From: Bradyrhizobiaceae bacterium
Lineage (GTDB): Bacteria > Pseudomonadota > Alphaproteobacteria > Rhizobiales > Xanthobacteraceae
Length of the DNA stretch: 56,069 nt
Direction of reading: 5' to 3'
NCBI GenBank assembly: GCA_947481685.1
Contig: CANKHA010000017.1
Span: 1-56,069 of the forward strand
Shown in pieces: positions 18,321 to 27,459 of the stretch (the first letter of the stretch is position 1; each line of letters starts with the position of its first letter). Below the pieces are notes generated by a model. It was not told the origin of the DNA, made no database searches, and worked only from the letters and a program-made list of their open reading frames with translations. The position numbers were made by a program, and so were the translations under genes.

Positions 18321-19325
18321 TCAGCCGGCGACGGCGCGTGGGCCCTTGCGCTGTTGCTTGGACTGCACCCGCGCAGGTTTGGCTTCAAGGCATTGAATGG
18401 CGATTTCGAGAGAAGCAACGCCCTGCTCGCCGGTGACGGCGGGCGGCGTCTTGGTGATGATGGCGGAAACGAAAGCCATCAGTTCGGAACGCAGCGGCTC
18501 GGCATGGCCGACCGACAGATGCCGCATGGAATAGCTGCCGTCCTTCTGGAAGCCGAAGCATTCCGTGACCTGGCGCGTCAGCAGATCGCCGGTAACATAT
18601 TTTCCGCGCGTCGCCACGGTAATGCTGCGGGCTTTGAACGGCGTCAGCCAGTTGGTGTTGATATGCGCCAGCACGCCCGAGGCGGTACGGAACTGCAAGA
18701 GCGCAATGTCTTCGCGCTCGGCTACGGCGCTCGCGAGTTGCGGCTGCACTTCGATGATATCGGAATCGGTGAACCAGCGGATCAGATCGATGTCATGCAC
18801 CGCGAGATCGATCACCACACCGACATTCGACATGCGCGGCGGGAACGGGCCGACGCGGGTGATGCCGATGGAAAGAATGTCCTCGCCACGGATCGCGTTC
18901 TTGATCGCTTCGACCGCGGGATTGAAACGCTCGACATGGCCGACCATCAGCGTAACGTCTGCGCGGTTGGCGGCGGCGATGATCTCGCGCCCCTCTTCCA
19001 CCGTGGAGGCGATCGGCTTCTCCACCAGCACATGCACACCGCGCGCGATGCAGGTGAGCGCCATTTCGTGATGCAGATGGGTGGGCGCGGCTATGGTGAC
19101 GGCATCGACGCCGCCATCGAGCAGCGCCTCGACCGTATCGTAGCCGGCGATGCCCAGGGTCTTCGCCACGAAGTCGCGTTGCTTCTGATCCGGGTCGCAG
19201 ACGCCAACGAGCTTTACGCCCGGCACATCGGCGAACACGCGCGCATGGTTGCTGCCCATGACGCCGACGCCGATGACGCCGACACGCAAAATTCGCTCCG
19301 CGTTATGTGTCGCGGTCTGCCCCAT
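18321..19325 (-). CDS. Gfo/Idh/MocA sugar-nucleotide dehydrogenase (GnnA/WbpB-like)
   Basis: The 334-residue NAD-dependent oxidoreductase has the Rossmann motif 'GVIGVGVMGSNHARVF' at about residues 16-31, the catalytic EKP motif in 'VLVEKPIAS', and 'GHVERFNPA' plus 'DLAVHDIDLIRWF' in the C-terminal domain. Together with the adjacent DegT aminotransferase it fits a 3-dehydrogenase acting on UDP-GlcNAc or its uronic form. A 134-base gap separates it from the transaldolase-like gene upstream. Confidence 0.85.
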   Translation of the reverse strand: MGQTATHNAERILRVGVIGVGVMGSNHARVFADVPGVKLVGVCDPDQKQRDFVAKTLGIAGYDTVEALLDGGVDAVTIAAPTHLHHEMALTCIARGVHVLVEKPIASTVEEGREIIAAANRADVTLMVGHVERFNPAVEAIKNAIRGEDILSIGITRVGPFPPRMSNVGVVIDLAVHDIDLIRWFTDSDIIEVQPQLASAVAEREDIALLQFRTASGVLAHINTNWLTPFKARSITVATRGKYVTGDLLTRQVTECFGFQKDGSYSMRHLSVGHAEPLRSELMAFVSAIITKTPPAVTGEQGVASLEIAIQCLEAKPARVQSKQQRKGPRAVAG

Positions 19326-19459
19326 GTCGGAAGAATCCCCTCAGTCTCTGTTTGCTGGTCTTTCTAGCATGGCCACAGCCCCGGCGACCACTGCACCGCA
19401 CGCATGGTGAACACGTTTTAATTCAAACGGTTACAGCCACCGGAGCGCCTTAAACAAGG

Positions 19460-20212
19460 TTACTCGGCCGCCCTGGAAGCCGGAAGATTGAGCGCCAGGC
19501 CGGCTGAAATCGCATCCTCGCGGAAGGCCTTCACGGCATCGAGCGACAGCGCGGCCCCGGTCTTGGTCCCGAGCGCGGGCAGCTTCTTCAGGATATCGGC
19601 CGGCGCGGTGATGATGTGGCAGCCCATCTCGTCCGCTTCCAGCACGTTGAAGACTTCGCGGGTGGAGGCCCAGATGATCTCGACATTCGGCGTCTTGCGG
19701 GCGCTTGCGATCGCATCCTTCATCGTCGGGCGGTAGTCGATGCCGAGGTCAGCCATGCGGCCGGCAAACACCGAGACCACGGACGGCGCGCCACCTGCCA
19801 AAGCCTCGACGCCACGCTGCGCCTGCTCCGTGTTGAAGATCGCCGTGAGGTTGATCTTCACGCCATCCTTCGCAAGCGAACGCACCGCTTCATACAAAGT
19901 CTCGCCGCGGGTGTTGGTGACCGGCAGCTTGCAATAGACGTTCTTGCCCCAGCTCGAGATATGGCGCGCCTGCGCCACCATCTCCGGAATATCGTCGGAG
20001 AAAACCTCGAAGGAAATGTGCCGGTCCGGCACCGCGGCGACGACCTCACGGCCGAAGGCCTCGTAGTCCTTCACGCCGGCTTTTTTCAGCAGCGAGGGAT
20101 TGGTGGTGAACCCGGCTATCCACCGGTTTTTCGCCATCTCCACGATCTGCGCCTTGTCGGCGCCGTCGGTGAACAGCTTGACCTTCAGGCTTTCCAGCGT
20201 CTTGGCAGTCAT
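19460..20212 (-). CDS. transaldolase / fructose-6-phosphate aldolase-like protein
   Basis: The 250-residue TIM-barrel protein has 'KLFTDGADKAQIVEMAKNR', the family's 'GFTTNPSLL' (residues 34-42), and the Schiff-base lysine in 'YCKLPVTNTRGE' (near residue 94). It belongs to the short transaldolase/FSA group, which cleaves or transfers dihydroxyacetone units of sugar phosphates. Its place in a sugar-nucleotide operon suggests a role in precursor supply or making an unusual sugar. Whether it is a true transaldolase or an aldolase cannot be decided by eye. Confidence 0.85.
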   Translation of the reverse strand: MTAKTLESLKVKLFTDGADKAQIVEMAKNRWIAGFTTNPSLLKKAGVKDYEAFGREVVAAVPDRHISFEVFSDDIPEMVAQARHISSWGKNVYCKLPVTNTRGETLYEAVRSLAKDGVKINLTAIFNTEQAQRGVEALAGGAPSVVSVFAGRMADLGIDYRPTMKDAIASARKTPNVEIIWASTREVFNVLEADEMGCHIITAPADILKKLPALGTKTGAALSLDAVKAFREDAISAGLALNLPASRAAE

Positions 20213-20302
20213 AATGCGGCCTCACAGGCGATTTGGGGTTGGTTCATGTCGGGTAAGCCCCAAGACCTTTCCTGTCAAATCGGCCGCCCCTGTCAAATGG
20301 AG

Positions 20303-21331
20303 TTATGCGTTGCCGCGATAGCCCCGGAACCAGGTCGCGAACTGCTTGATGCCGTTCTCGATGGTGGTCGAAGGCCGGAAACCAACGTCGCGCATCAGGT
20401 CGTCCACATTCGCGCGGGTCTCGGAGACGTCGCCCGGCTGCATCGGCGCCATCTCGCGGATCGCGGACTTGCCGAATTCCTGCTCCAGCAGATCGACCAC
20501 GTGGGTCACTTCCACCGTGCGGTTGTTGCCGATGTTGTAGACGCCCCACGGCGCGTTGCTGGTGGCGGGATCGGGCGTAGCGCCGGACCAGTCCGGATTG
20601 GGTTTGGCCGGGAGATCGACCAGCCGCACCACCGATTCAACGATGTCGTCGATGAATGTGAAGTCGCGGCGCATGTTGCCGTTGTTGAACAGCTTGAGCG
20701 GCTTGCCTTCGAGAATGGCGGTAGCGAAGAGCCACATCGCCATGTCGGGCCGGCCCCACGGACCGTAGACCGTGAAGAAGCGAAGGCCCGTCGTCGGCAG
20801 GCGATACAGATGGCTGTAAGTATGCGCCATCAGCTCGTTGGCTTTCTTCGTCGCGGCATAGAGGCTGATGGGATGATCGACGTTGTCATGCACCGAGAAC
20901 GGCAGCGTGGTATTTGCGCCATAGACCGATGACGAAGATGCATAAAGCAGATGCTTGCAGCCGCCGTGCCGGCATCCTTCCAGGATATTCATAAAGCCCT
21001 GGATATTTGAATCGATATAGGCGTTCGGATTCTGCAGCGAATAACGCACGCCGGCCTGAGCGGCGAGATGCACCACCTGCGGGAATTTATGCTTGGCGAA
21101 CAGCGCAGCCATCGCTTCGCGGTCGGCGAGATCCTGCCTGATGAAAGTGAAGCCCGGCAGCTTCGCGAGCTCCGCGAGCCGCGCGTCCTTCAGTTTGGGA
21201 TCGTAATAGTCGTTGATGTTGTCGATACCGACGACCTTGCGGCCGTTCTGCAAAAGGCGACGCGCGACGTGAAAGCCGATGAAGCCGGCCGCGCCTGTTA
21301 CCAGGATTGCGTTATCCGCCATTTGCGTCAT
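20303..21331 (-). CDS. NAD-dependent UDP-sugar 4-epimerase (UDP-glucuronate epimerase type)
   Basis: The 342-residue extended SDR protein has 'TGAAGFIGFHVAR' (12-24), 'YASSSSVYG' (130-138), and the catalytic Y158/K162 in 'YAATKKANELMAH'. 'TGLRFFTVYGPWGRPDM' is typical of the CapI/LpsL/TviC group that epimerises C4 of UDP-glucuronic or UDP-N-acetylhexosaminuronic acid. The upstream 6-dehydrogenase gene, 9 bases away, would make the uronic substrate. An alternative start at MADNAIL (21322) is possible. Confidence 0.9.
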   Translation of the reverse strand: MTQMADNAILVTGAAGFIGFHVARRLLQNGRKVVGIDNINDYYDPKLKDARLAELAKLPGFTFIRQDLADREAMAALFAKHKFPQVVHLAAQAGVRYSLQNPNAYIDSNIQGFMNILEGCRHGGCKHLLYASSSSVYGANTTLPFSVHDNVDHPISLYAATKKANELMAHTYSHLYRLPTTGLRFFTVYGPWGRPDMAMWLFATAILEGKPLKLFNNGNMRRDFTFIDDIVESVVRLVDLPAKPNPDWSGATPDPATSNAPWGVYNIGNNRTVEVTHVVDLLEQEFGKSAIREMAPMQPGDVSETRANVDDLMRDVGFRPSTTIENGIKQFATWFRGYRGNA

Positions 21332-21340
21332 TGCCCTGGA

Positions 21341-22624
21341 TCACAGCCGCCACAGATCGATGCCGGCCGGCTGCACCGCCCGGTCGAGCTGGGATTTGAT
21401 ATCGAGCACCACACCCTGCCCGCCCTTGAGCAGTTTCATCACGAGCGGCCAGCCACCCTGCACATAGTCCTCGTGCGACACCGCGAAAATCACCGCGTCG
21501 GCGGGGCGCAGCTTGTCCATCGGCGTCAAGGCGATGCCGTATTCGTGCTGGGCTTCTTCCGGCGACGCCAGCGGATCGTGCACCTGCACGTCGATGTTGA
21601 ACGATTTCAGCTCGCGCACAATATCGACCACTTTGGAATTGCGCGTGTCAGGCACGTTTTCCTTGAATGTCAGGCCGAGCACCGTCACGGTCGAACCGCC
21701 ATCACCCTTGCCGAACAACCGGCGCACGCATTCACGCGCGACACGGAAGCCGACGTTATCGTTGATCCGGCGGCCGGCGAGAATGACTTGCGGATGATAG
21801 CCCGCCATCTCGGCGCGATGCGTCAGGTAATACGGATCGACACCGATGCAGTGACCGCCGACGAGGCCTGGATAGAACGGCAGAAAATTCCATTTGGTGC
21901 GCGCAGCCGAAATTACGTCGCCGGTATCGATGCCGAGCGCCTCGCAGATCGCGGACAGCTCGTTCATGAAGGCGATGTTGATGTCGCGCTGGGTGTTTTC
22001 GATCACTTTGGCGGCTTCCGCCACCTTGATCGACGGCGCACGGTGAACGCCTGCAGTAACAACGGAGCCATAGACATCGGCGACAATATCGAGCGTCTTC
22101 TCATCCTGCGCCGATACCACCTTCATGATGGTCTCGAAGCGATGCTTTGTGTCGCCGGGATTGATGCGCTCGGGTGAATAACCGACGGTGAAATCGCGGC
22201 CCGCCTTCAATGCGGAATTCTCTTCCAGTACCGGCACGCAGGTCTCCTCGACCGCGCCAGGATAGACGGTGGATTCATAAACGACGATGTCGCCCTTTTT
22301 CAGAACCTTGGCGACGGAGCGCGAAGCGGACCACATCGGGCCGAGATCGGGACGGTTCGCTTCATCGATCGGCGTCGGCACCGTGACGATGTAAAAGTCC
22401 GAGCCCGCCATATCCTTGGGCTCGCTGGTGACCAGCAGGTTTTTGTTCTTCAGGTCATCGGCATTGACCTCGCGCGTGCGGTCCTTGCCGGCGCGCAGTT
22501 CCGCGATACGGCCCTGGTCGATGTCGAAGCCGACCGTGGGCGACCCGGCGCGGGCAAAAGCCGCCGCCACGGGAAGACCGACATAGCCAAGCCCGATCAC
22601 TGCTATCTTGCGCGTATGTGCCAA
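21341..22624 (-). CDS. UDP-N-acetylhexosamine 6-dehydrogenase (TviB/WbpO-like)
   Basis: The 427-residue member of the UDP-glucose/GDP-mannose dehydrogenase family has 'IAVIGLGYVGLPVAAAF' (7-23), 'TVPTPID' (81-87), K206 in 'EAAKVIENTQRDINIAF' and catalytic C259 in 'GGHCIGVDPYYLTHRAE'. The set fits the UDP-GlcNAc/GalNAc subgroup, which oxidises C6 to a uronic acid. I chose a TTG start at 22622-22624 with AGGGA upstream, because the glycine-rich motif must lie close to the N-terminus; the frame's ATG at 22954 is inside the neighbouring gene. It is next to the epimerase that would use its product. Confidence 0.88.
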   Translation of the reverse strand: MAHTRKIAVIGLGYVGLPVAAAFARAGSPTVGFDIDQGRIAELRAGKDRTREVNADDLKNKNLLVTSEPKDMAGSDFYIVTVPTPIDEANRPDLGPMWSASRSVAKVLKKGDIVVYESTVYPGAVEETCVPVLEENSALKAGRDFTVGYSPERINPGDTKHRFETIMKVVSAQDEKTLDIVADVYGSVVTAGVHRAPSIKVAEAAKVIENTQRDINIAFMNELSAICEALGIDTGDVISAARTKWNFLPFYPGLVGGHCIGVDPYYLTHRAEMAGYHPQVILAGRRINDNVGFRVARECVRRLFGKGDGGSTVTVLGLTFKENVPDTRNSKVVDIVRELKSFNIDVQVHDPLASPEEAQHEYGIALTPMDKLRPADAVIFAVSHEDYVQGGWPLVMKLLKGGQGVVLDIKSQLDRAVQPAGIDLWRL

Positions 22625-22704
22625 CGTGATTTCCCTGCGCCAGCGACGGGAAGGCTTGGCGCGGCCCTTGTTTACCGAGGCAGGCCGAGCCGCGCAATAC
22701 GCGG

Positions 22705-23841
22705 CTATTCCGCCAGCAATTTGTCGTAAAGAGCCACGGTTTCCCGGCCAATCAGGGCACTGGAAAACTCCTCCTCCACAAGCTCCCGGCTGCCCAGGGC
22801 AAAGCTCTGCCGCAGCACCGCATCGCGCGCTAGGACGTCGATGGCGTCCGCCAGGGCGGCAGGATCGTCGGGCGGGACCAGAAGTGCATTGACGCCATCG
22901 CGCGCGATCACGCGACAACCCGGCACGTCGGTTGCTACTATGGCGCGTCCGCAAGCCGCGGCTTCAAGCAAGCTCTTCGGCAGGCCTTCGCGCCGCGAGG
23001 GCAGCACCGCGATATGCGCCCTCGCCCAGACCGTGCGGATGTCCGCGACATGGCCGAGCACCTCGACACCCTCGCGCTGTTTCCACGACGCGATCTCGTC
23101 GGGCGGAATCGATGCCGGGTTGGCGGGATCGGGCTCGCCCGCGAGCAGCAGGCGCACCGGACGCCCGCGCCGCGTCAGCATCTCCTGCGCGGCAACAAGC
23201 GAACGCACGCCTTTGTCGTCGAGCAAGCGCCCAACGAAGGCGGCCGTGATTGCGCCTGCGGGCTCCTTCAGCGGCGTCAGTCGATCCGCATCGACACCGG
23301 AGCCGGCAATCAGGAACACGCGGTCTGCGCCGACACCGAGCGCCGAGATCGCGGCGCGGTCGTCTTCATTCTGCACCAATACGGCAGCGTTCTTTCGCGT
23401 CAGCAGGAAACGCAGCAGGCCACGCACGATGAACCCCGCGACCAAAGCCTTCGGCGTGCGTGACGTGAAAACGAAGCCGAGCCCGGCCATGGCGTTCAGG
23501 GTGCGGATGCCGAGCCCAAGCGAGGCGACCGAACCGATGACCGTGGGCTCCAGAGCTACGTGGTGGACAAGGTCCGGCTTGAGTTCGCGATAGAGCCGCC
23601 GCACGTCCCCGATCAGCCGCAGGCGGTCGAACGGGTTGGTGCTGCCGCGCCGCCACAGCAGCGGATGCAGTTTGAACCCAAGCGCCTCGATCGCGGCGCC
23701 GTCGGCCTGCACACGGGTCGCGACATGCACCTCATAGCCGGCGCGCTGCGCGGCCAGCGCCATCGGCAGCCGGTGCGAGCGGAAATACCAGTCTTCGCTC
23801 ACCAAATAGAGCAAACGGCGGTTTTCAGGGACAGAACTCAT
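22705..23841 (-). CDS. GT4 family glycosyltransferase
   Basis: The 378-residue cytosolic GT-B enzyme has an N-terminal acceptor domain ('LVSEDWYFRSHRLPMALAAQ') and a C-terminal donor-binding domain with 'AAFVGRLLDDKG' and the E-x7-E segment 'PSRREGLPKSLLEAAACG'. It resembles PglA/capsular GT4 transferases that add GalNAc, GlcNAc or related sugars to undecaprenyl-linked acceptors. It is the first gene of the minus-strand sugar-nucleotide block. The donor is unknown. Confidence 0.88.
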   Translation of the reverse strand: MSSVPENRRLLYLVSEDWYFRSHRLPMALAAQRAGYEVHVATRVQADGAAIEALGFKLHPLLWRRGSTNPFDRLRLIGDVRRLYRELKPDLVHHVALEPTVIGSVASLGLGIRTLNAMAGLGFVFTSRTPKALVAGFIVRGLLRFLLTRKNAAVLVQNEDDRAAISALGVGADRVFLIAGSGVDADRLTPLKEPAGAITAAFVGRLLDDKGVRSLVAAQEMLTRRGRPVRLLLAGEPDPANPASIPPDEIASWKQREGVEVLGHVADIRTVWARAHIAVLPSRREGLPKSLLEAAACGRAIVATDVPGCRVIARDGVNALLVPPDDPAALADAIDVLARDAVLRQSFALGSRELVEEEFSSALIGRETVALYDKLLAE

Positions 23842-23919
23842 GCAAGTATGTTTAACAGGCGCCGCCAGACTAAAATAGAAGCTTCATTCTGCTGTCATAC
23901 TGCCATACAAGAAAGAGTG

Positions 23920-24801
23920 ATGAGTATTTCCGGTGACAGCGTTCTCTGTATTGTTGGCGACTCCCGCTCCGGCTCGAGTGTGCTGCAAGGCCTGTTCGAA
24001 TTGCACAGGGACGCCACCGTCGTCGGAGAGCTGCGGCGACTCGAACTTTTCATCGCCGAAGCGCGCGGCTGCGGCCAGCCGGTCCCGGATTGCGATCAAT
24101 GGGGCGATATCATGAGCCGGGCCAATCTGCGGCCGAAGGATGTGCGCACCCGCGCGCCGCAGACCAGGCTGCTCAAGCGTTTTGAAGAAGCCGTCGCCTT
24201 CAGCGGAACCGCCATGCGGGCTTCTCGGCTAACCAGTCCCTTCCTCTACCGAGGACGCACCGTCGCCAATCATTCCGGCCGCCTGCTCTCCGCCGCGGCG
24301 GCGCGGGCAAGCGCGCGCGTGGTGGTGGACAGCAGCAAGGACCCCGGCCACGCGGTCTATTTGCTTCACCAGAAGAAGCTTCCCGTGCATGTCGCCTTCC
24401 TGTGCCGGGATGGACGCGGAACGGTGTGGTCGAAGATCTCCAGAACAGGAATTTCGCCGGAACTTGCTGCGCGGCATTGGGTCTGGACGACACGCTCGAT
24501 GCTGGCGCTGAGCCGCGCGCTCGGTCCGCAGCGCAGCTCCTGGATCCGTTACGAGGAGTTATGCGCAGACCCGCACACAGTCGTTCGCAGGGTCGCGGAC
24601 CGTGTAGGCCTGGCCCACGATGGCTTCGGTGAAGCAGCCCACGCTGCGCGGCATGACATCGGCGGCAGCCCCGGCTTCGCGGGAGCCACATTCGGCACCG
24701 TCCGCGAGGACATGCGCTGGCGGGAGGAAATGCCCCGCGCCATGCGCGCAACTTTCGACGCCATCGGCGGCGATCTCAACCGCCGGCTCGATTACGCCTG
24801 A
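23920..24801 (+). CDS. sulfotransferase family protein (1 of 7)
   Basis: This is a 293-residue P-loop protein. The 5'-phosphosulfate-binding loop is 'LCIVGDSRSGSSVLQGLF' (residues 9-26), and a later 'VVVDSSKDPGHAVYLL' fits the 3'-phosphate-binding region. Such enzymes move sulfate from PAPS to a carbohydrate or lipid hydroxyl. The ATG at 23920 follows GAAAGAG. It is divergent from the GT4 gene and begins the plus-strand run of decoration genes. The N-terminal region is clear; the acceptor is not. Confidence 0.83.
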   Translation: MSISGDSVLCIVGDSRSGSSVLQGLFELHRDATVVGELRRLELFIAEARGCGQPVPDCDQWGDIMSRANLRPKDVRTRAPQTRLLKRFEEAVAFSGTAMRASRLTSPFLYRGRTVANHSGRLLSAAAARASARVVVDSSKDPGHAVYLLHQKKLPVHVAFLCRDGRGTVWSKISRTGISPELAARHWVWTTRSMLALSRALGPQRSSWIRYEELCADPHTVVRRVADRVGLAHDGFGEAAHAARHDIGGSPGFAGATFGTVREDMRWREEMPRAMRATFDAIGGDLNRRLDYA

Positions 24802-24959
24802 CCTGATTTTCCGTTAATGGAGCCGGTTCCCGCGCAAGCCCGCCAGCTTGACGCCGTGGACAATTGTCCATAAACGCAAGGCCGCTCGCCGCCATGTTTG
24901 ACGGGCCCATAAAGTCCTAATCGTAAAGCGCGGCCGGCAGGACAATCGACCTCACATCC

Positions 24960-26441
24960 ATGATTTCACGCGAGCGGCGCGACCGCATCAAGTCGGTCCT
25001 GATACGTTATCCGGCGCTGTTTCGCGTCGTCCGCGCGACATACATCACCTATGCCTCACTTCAGCGCGAGGTCTTCACGCTGTTTCGGTTCGCGCCCCGG
25101 CTGATCAAGTCCGGCCTGGGCTCCAGCCGCGACCGCGAGACCTGGCAGCGCGACCTGCCGGTGCAGCGGCCGATGTCTGTGGACGCGGGCTCCGTCACCC
25201 CCACGCTCAATCCCCAGCAAATCAAGGCCTGGTGCAGCGCGCGCAAGCTGCCCTTCTTCGAAGGCGGCGATGCGATCTATCTGCCGCCGCAGACCTGGCG
25301 CGCGACGCCGCTCGGCCCGGTGCTTCCCGGCTATCCTGCCAATGCCGGATTGAAGATCGCGCAGCAGGCCGGCAATGCGGACGCTCCCTATGTGATGGCG
25401 CGCGCCGGCCGCGCGGTGGCGCAAAAGCTGACCTTCCCGCACCGGCTGCAGACGCTGACGTTCAACTACATGCACCTGCAGGGCGTGGCGCCGCGGCTGT
25501 ACGACCTGATCGAAATCCGCGACGGTTCAAAAGTTGTCTGGACCGCCTACGTGGTTGAACACGTTGAGACGTCACCGCTCCAGCAAGGCGACTGCGAAAG
25601 CATGGTCGAAAAGCTGCGGTCACTCGAACGTAGCGGGCCGCTGAAACTGATTAGCGGCGCCGGATGGAGCGGCATGGATTTCGAGCCGCCCAATTGCAAC
25701 AATAACCTGATCCGGGATGCTGCAAGCGGACGCGCGCTCTATGTCGATGTGCACAATTTCATCCTGGAGGGATACGACGCACATCTGCGCGGGCTGGCGG
25801 AAACCGTCACCGAGCAGAGCCACTTCGGCGGACGCAGCCGCTTGCTTGGCGGCAAGCGCGGCTCTTTCCTCTACCAGGAAATCCCCGGTCTCGACCGTCC
25901 CGCCAAACGCTCGCCGCGCATGCGCCTGCAAGCCTGGGATCCTCTGCTGGAGCGCGCTGGCGTTTCGATCGAAGGCAAGGCCGTGTTCGACATCGGCTGC
26001 AACCTCGGCCTGATGGGCGCGGAATATCTCCGCCGCGGGGCACGCTGGATGCACGGTTGGGACCAGCCGGACGTGGCCGCGGCGGCACACCAGGTGCTGC
26101 TGTCGATAGGCTGCACCCGCTTCTCGCTCACCGGCGGCGCGTTACGGCCCGAAACCGATCTGGCTGCCGGCTTGCCCGAACATCTGCGCACGATCGGCAA
26201 CGACGGCGCGATCCTGAGCTATCTCGCCATCCGCGGCCATGTCGGCTGGCTGCCCGGCCTCGACAAACTGCCCTGGCGCTACATGCTCTATGAGGGGCAT
26301 CAGGAAGATGCCGATCTTGACACTTATGTGGCTGAGCTGAACGCGCGCATGCCGGTGCGCCTGATCACCACGGACCGGGTTTCCGATGGCGTTTCGGCGC
26401 CGCGCGACATTGCGCTGATTGAGCGGCAGCCGCGCGCATGA
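24960..26441 (+). CDS. large protein with C-terminal methyltransferase-like domain, function unknown
   Basis: I do not recognise the full-length family of this 493-residue protein. Residues from about 335 on look like a class I SAM-binding fold, with motif I 'VFDIGCNLGLMGAEYL' and a following acidic 'HGWDQPD' segment. The first 320 residues have no motif I know, but contain 'CNNNLIRDAASGRALYVDVH', which loosely recalls kinase-like lipopolysaccharide-modifying proteins. It may methylate or otherwise cap a surface glycan. Its TGA stop lies inside a palindromic repeat that begins at 26436, so the 3' end may have been set by repeat insertion. Confidence 0.75.
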   Translation: MISRERRDRIKSVLIRYPALFRVVRATYITYASLQREVFTLFRFAPRLIKSGLGSSRDRETWQRDLPVQRPMSVDAGSVTPTLNPQQIKAWCSARKLPFFEGGDAIYLPPQTWRATPLGPVLPGYPANAGLKIAQQAGNADAPYVMARAGRAVAQKLTFPHRLQTLTFNYMHLQGVAPRLYDLIEIRDGSKVVWTAYVVEHVETSPLQQGDCESMVEKLRSLERSGPLKLISGAGWSGMDFEPPNCNNNLIRDAASGRALYVDVHNFILEGYDAHLRGLAETVTEQSHFGGRSRLLGGKRGSFLYQEIPGLDRPAKRSPRMRLQAWDPLLERAGVSIEGKAVFDIGCNLGLMGAEYLRRGARWMHGWDQPDVAAAAHQVLLSIGCTRFSLTGGALRPETDLAAGLPEHLRTIGNDGAILSYLAIRGHVGWLPGLDKLPWRYMLYEGHQEDADLDTYVAELNARMPVRLITTDRVSDGVSAPRDIALIERQPRA

Positions 26442-26504
26442 TCCCGAAAAAGCCTGTCCCGGACTTGATCCGGGATGGGAACCGGTTTTCGGACAAGATC
26501 ATGC
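26436..26504. repeat. composite palindromic intergenic repeat
   Basis: This is a palindrome with outer arms gcatgatc (26436-26443) and gatcatgc (26497-26504). Read on the minus strand it matches the core of the 4971-5088 units (gtccgaaaaccggt, then ttttcgggatca). An extra self-complementary segment, cccggacttgatccggg, is inserted in the middle. Confidence 0.75.
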
Positions 26505-26586
26505 GCCACTTTGATAATAAGCAAGCGCCAGTACTATTAAGCTCATTGTCCGCGAAGGCCCTTTCGGGCTATTCCCGCTGCGACTC

Positions 26587-27459
26587 ATGCCCGAAAGGAG
26601 CGCGGTTTTCGTGAACGGCCTGCCCGATTTCGCCACCGAGTTCCCCACCATCGCGGACTTCCTCGATTGGTGGCTGCGGAACCCTGTGCTGCCCGCGGAG
26701 CAGCAGAAGGCGTTCGACGCTTATTACGCCGGCTACCGCGGACGCTTTGGCCGTTACATCCGCCACCACTATTCCGGCCAGAGCGCGGAGATCACAGCGC
26801 TGATCCGCGCCAAGGGTGCGCCGCGGCTTCTGGAAATCGGCGGCGGCTGCGGCACCGAAGCCTTGTGGTTTACGTTGCAGGGCGCGCGCGTGCTCGCCAT
26901 CGACGTCAACGACGAGCGGCTCGAGGTTGCGCGGGCGCGGAAAGAGATCATCGAGCGCGGCATCGGCCGCCCGCTCGATATCGAATTTCGCTTCTGCTCG
27001 CTGTTCGATTTGAAAGGCCCAGGCACATTCGACCTGATCTGGATGGAGCAGGCATTCCACCACGTCGAACCGCGCGACAAGATATACTCCACCATCGCAC
27101 GCCTGCTCGCGCCCGAAGGCCATGTGGTGATCTCCGAAGCCAATGGATGGAATCCACTGCTCCAGCTTCAGCTGTTCCGCCGCCGCGGCTTCAAGACCAT
27201 CGTCGATCGCACCACGCCAGACGGCCAGCGCATCCTCTACGGCAACGAACGCGTCACCATTCCCTCGGTGATGGCGCGCGGCTTCGAGGAAGCCGGCATC
27301 GCACAGGATGCCGTGCGTTATTTCCGCGTACTGCCGAACATCGGCGCTGCCGAAGCACTGATGCCGGTGGAACGCGTGATCCCGCAATTCGCCGCGCCGT
27401 TTTTCAGTCATTACAATTACGTCGGTCACAAGCCGGCGGCAGACAAGGCACCGCGGTGA
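26587..27459 (+). CDS. class I SAM-dependent methyltransferase
   Basis: The 290-residue protein has SAM motif I 'LLEIGGGCGTEALWF' near residues 80-94, an acidic end of strand 2 in 'VLAIDVNDERL', and 'FDLIWMEQAFHHVEPRDK' as post-motif elements, in the order of a Methyltransf_11/25 domain. The first 75 residues ('FLDWWLRNP', 'YYAGYRGRFGRYI') are an acceptor-specific part. A GTG at 26611 with AAAGGAG about 10 bases upstream is a serious alternative start. The stop overlaps the next gene's GTG start (GTGA), so the two are made together. Confidence 0.88.
   Translation: MPERSAVFVNGLPDFATEFPTIADFLDWWLRNPVLPAEQQKAFDAYYAGYRGRFGRYIRHHYSGQSAEITALIRAKGAPRLLEIGGGCGTEALWFTLQGARVLAIDVNDERLEVARARKEIIERGIGRPLDIEFRFCSLFDLKGPGTFDLIWMEQAFHHVEPRDKIYSTIARLLAPEGHVVISEANGWNPLLQLQLFRRRGFKTIVDRTTPDGQRILYGNERVTIPSVMARGFEEAGIAQDAVRYFRVLPNIGAAEALMPVERVIPQFAAPFFSHYNYVGHKPAADKAPR

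Noticed and set aside
17202-19367. 721-codon open frame antisense to the DegT and Gfo/Idh genes
   Set aside because: Arg/His/Gly-rich composition typical of antisense shadows in high-GC DNA; the opposite strand encodes recognisable enzymes.
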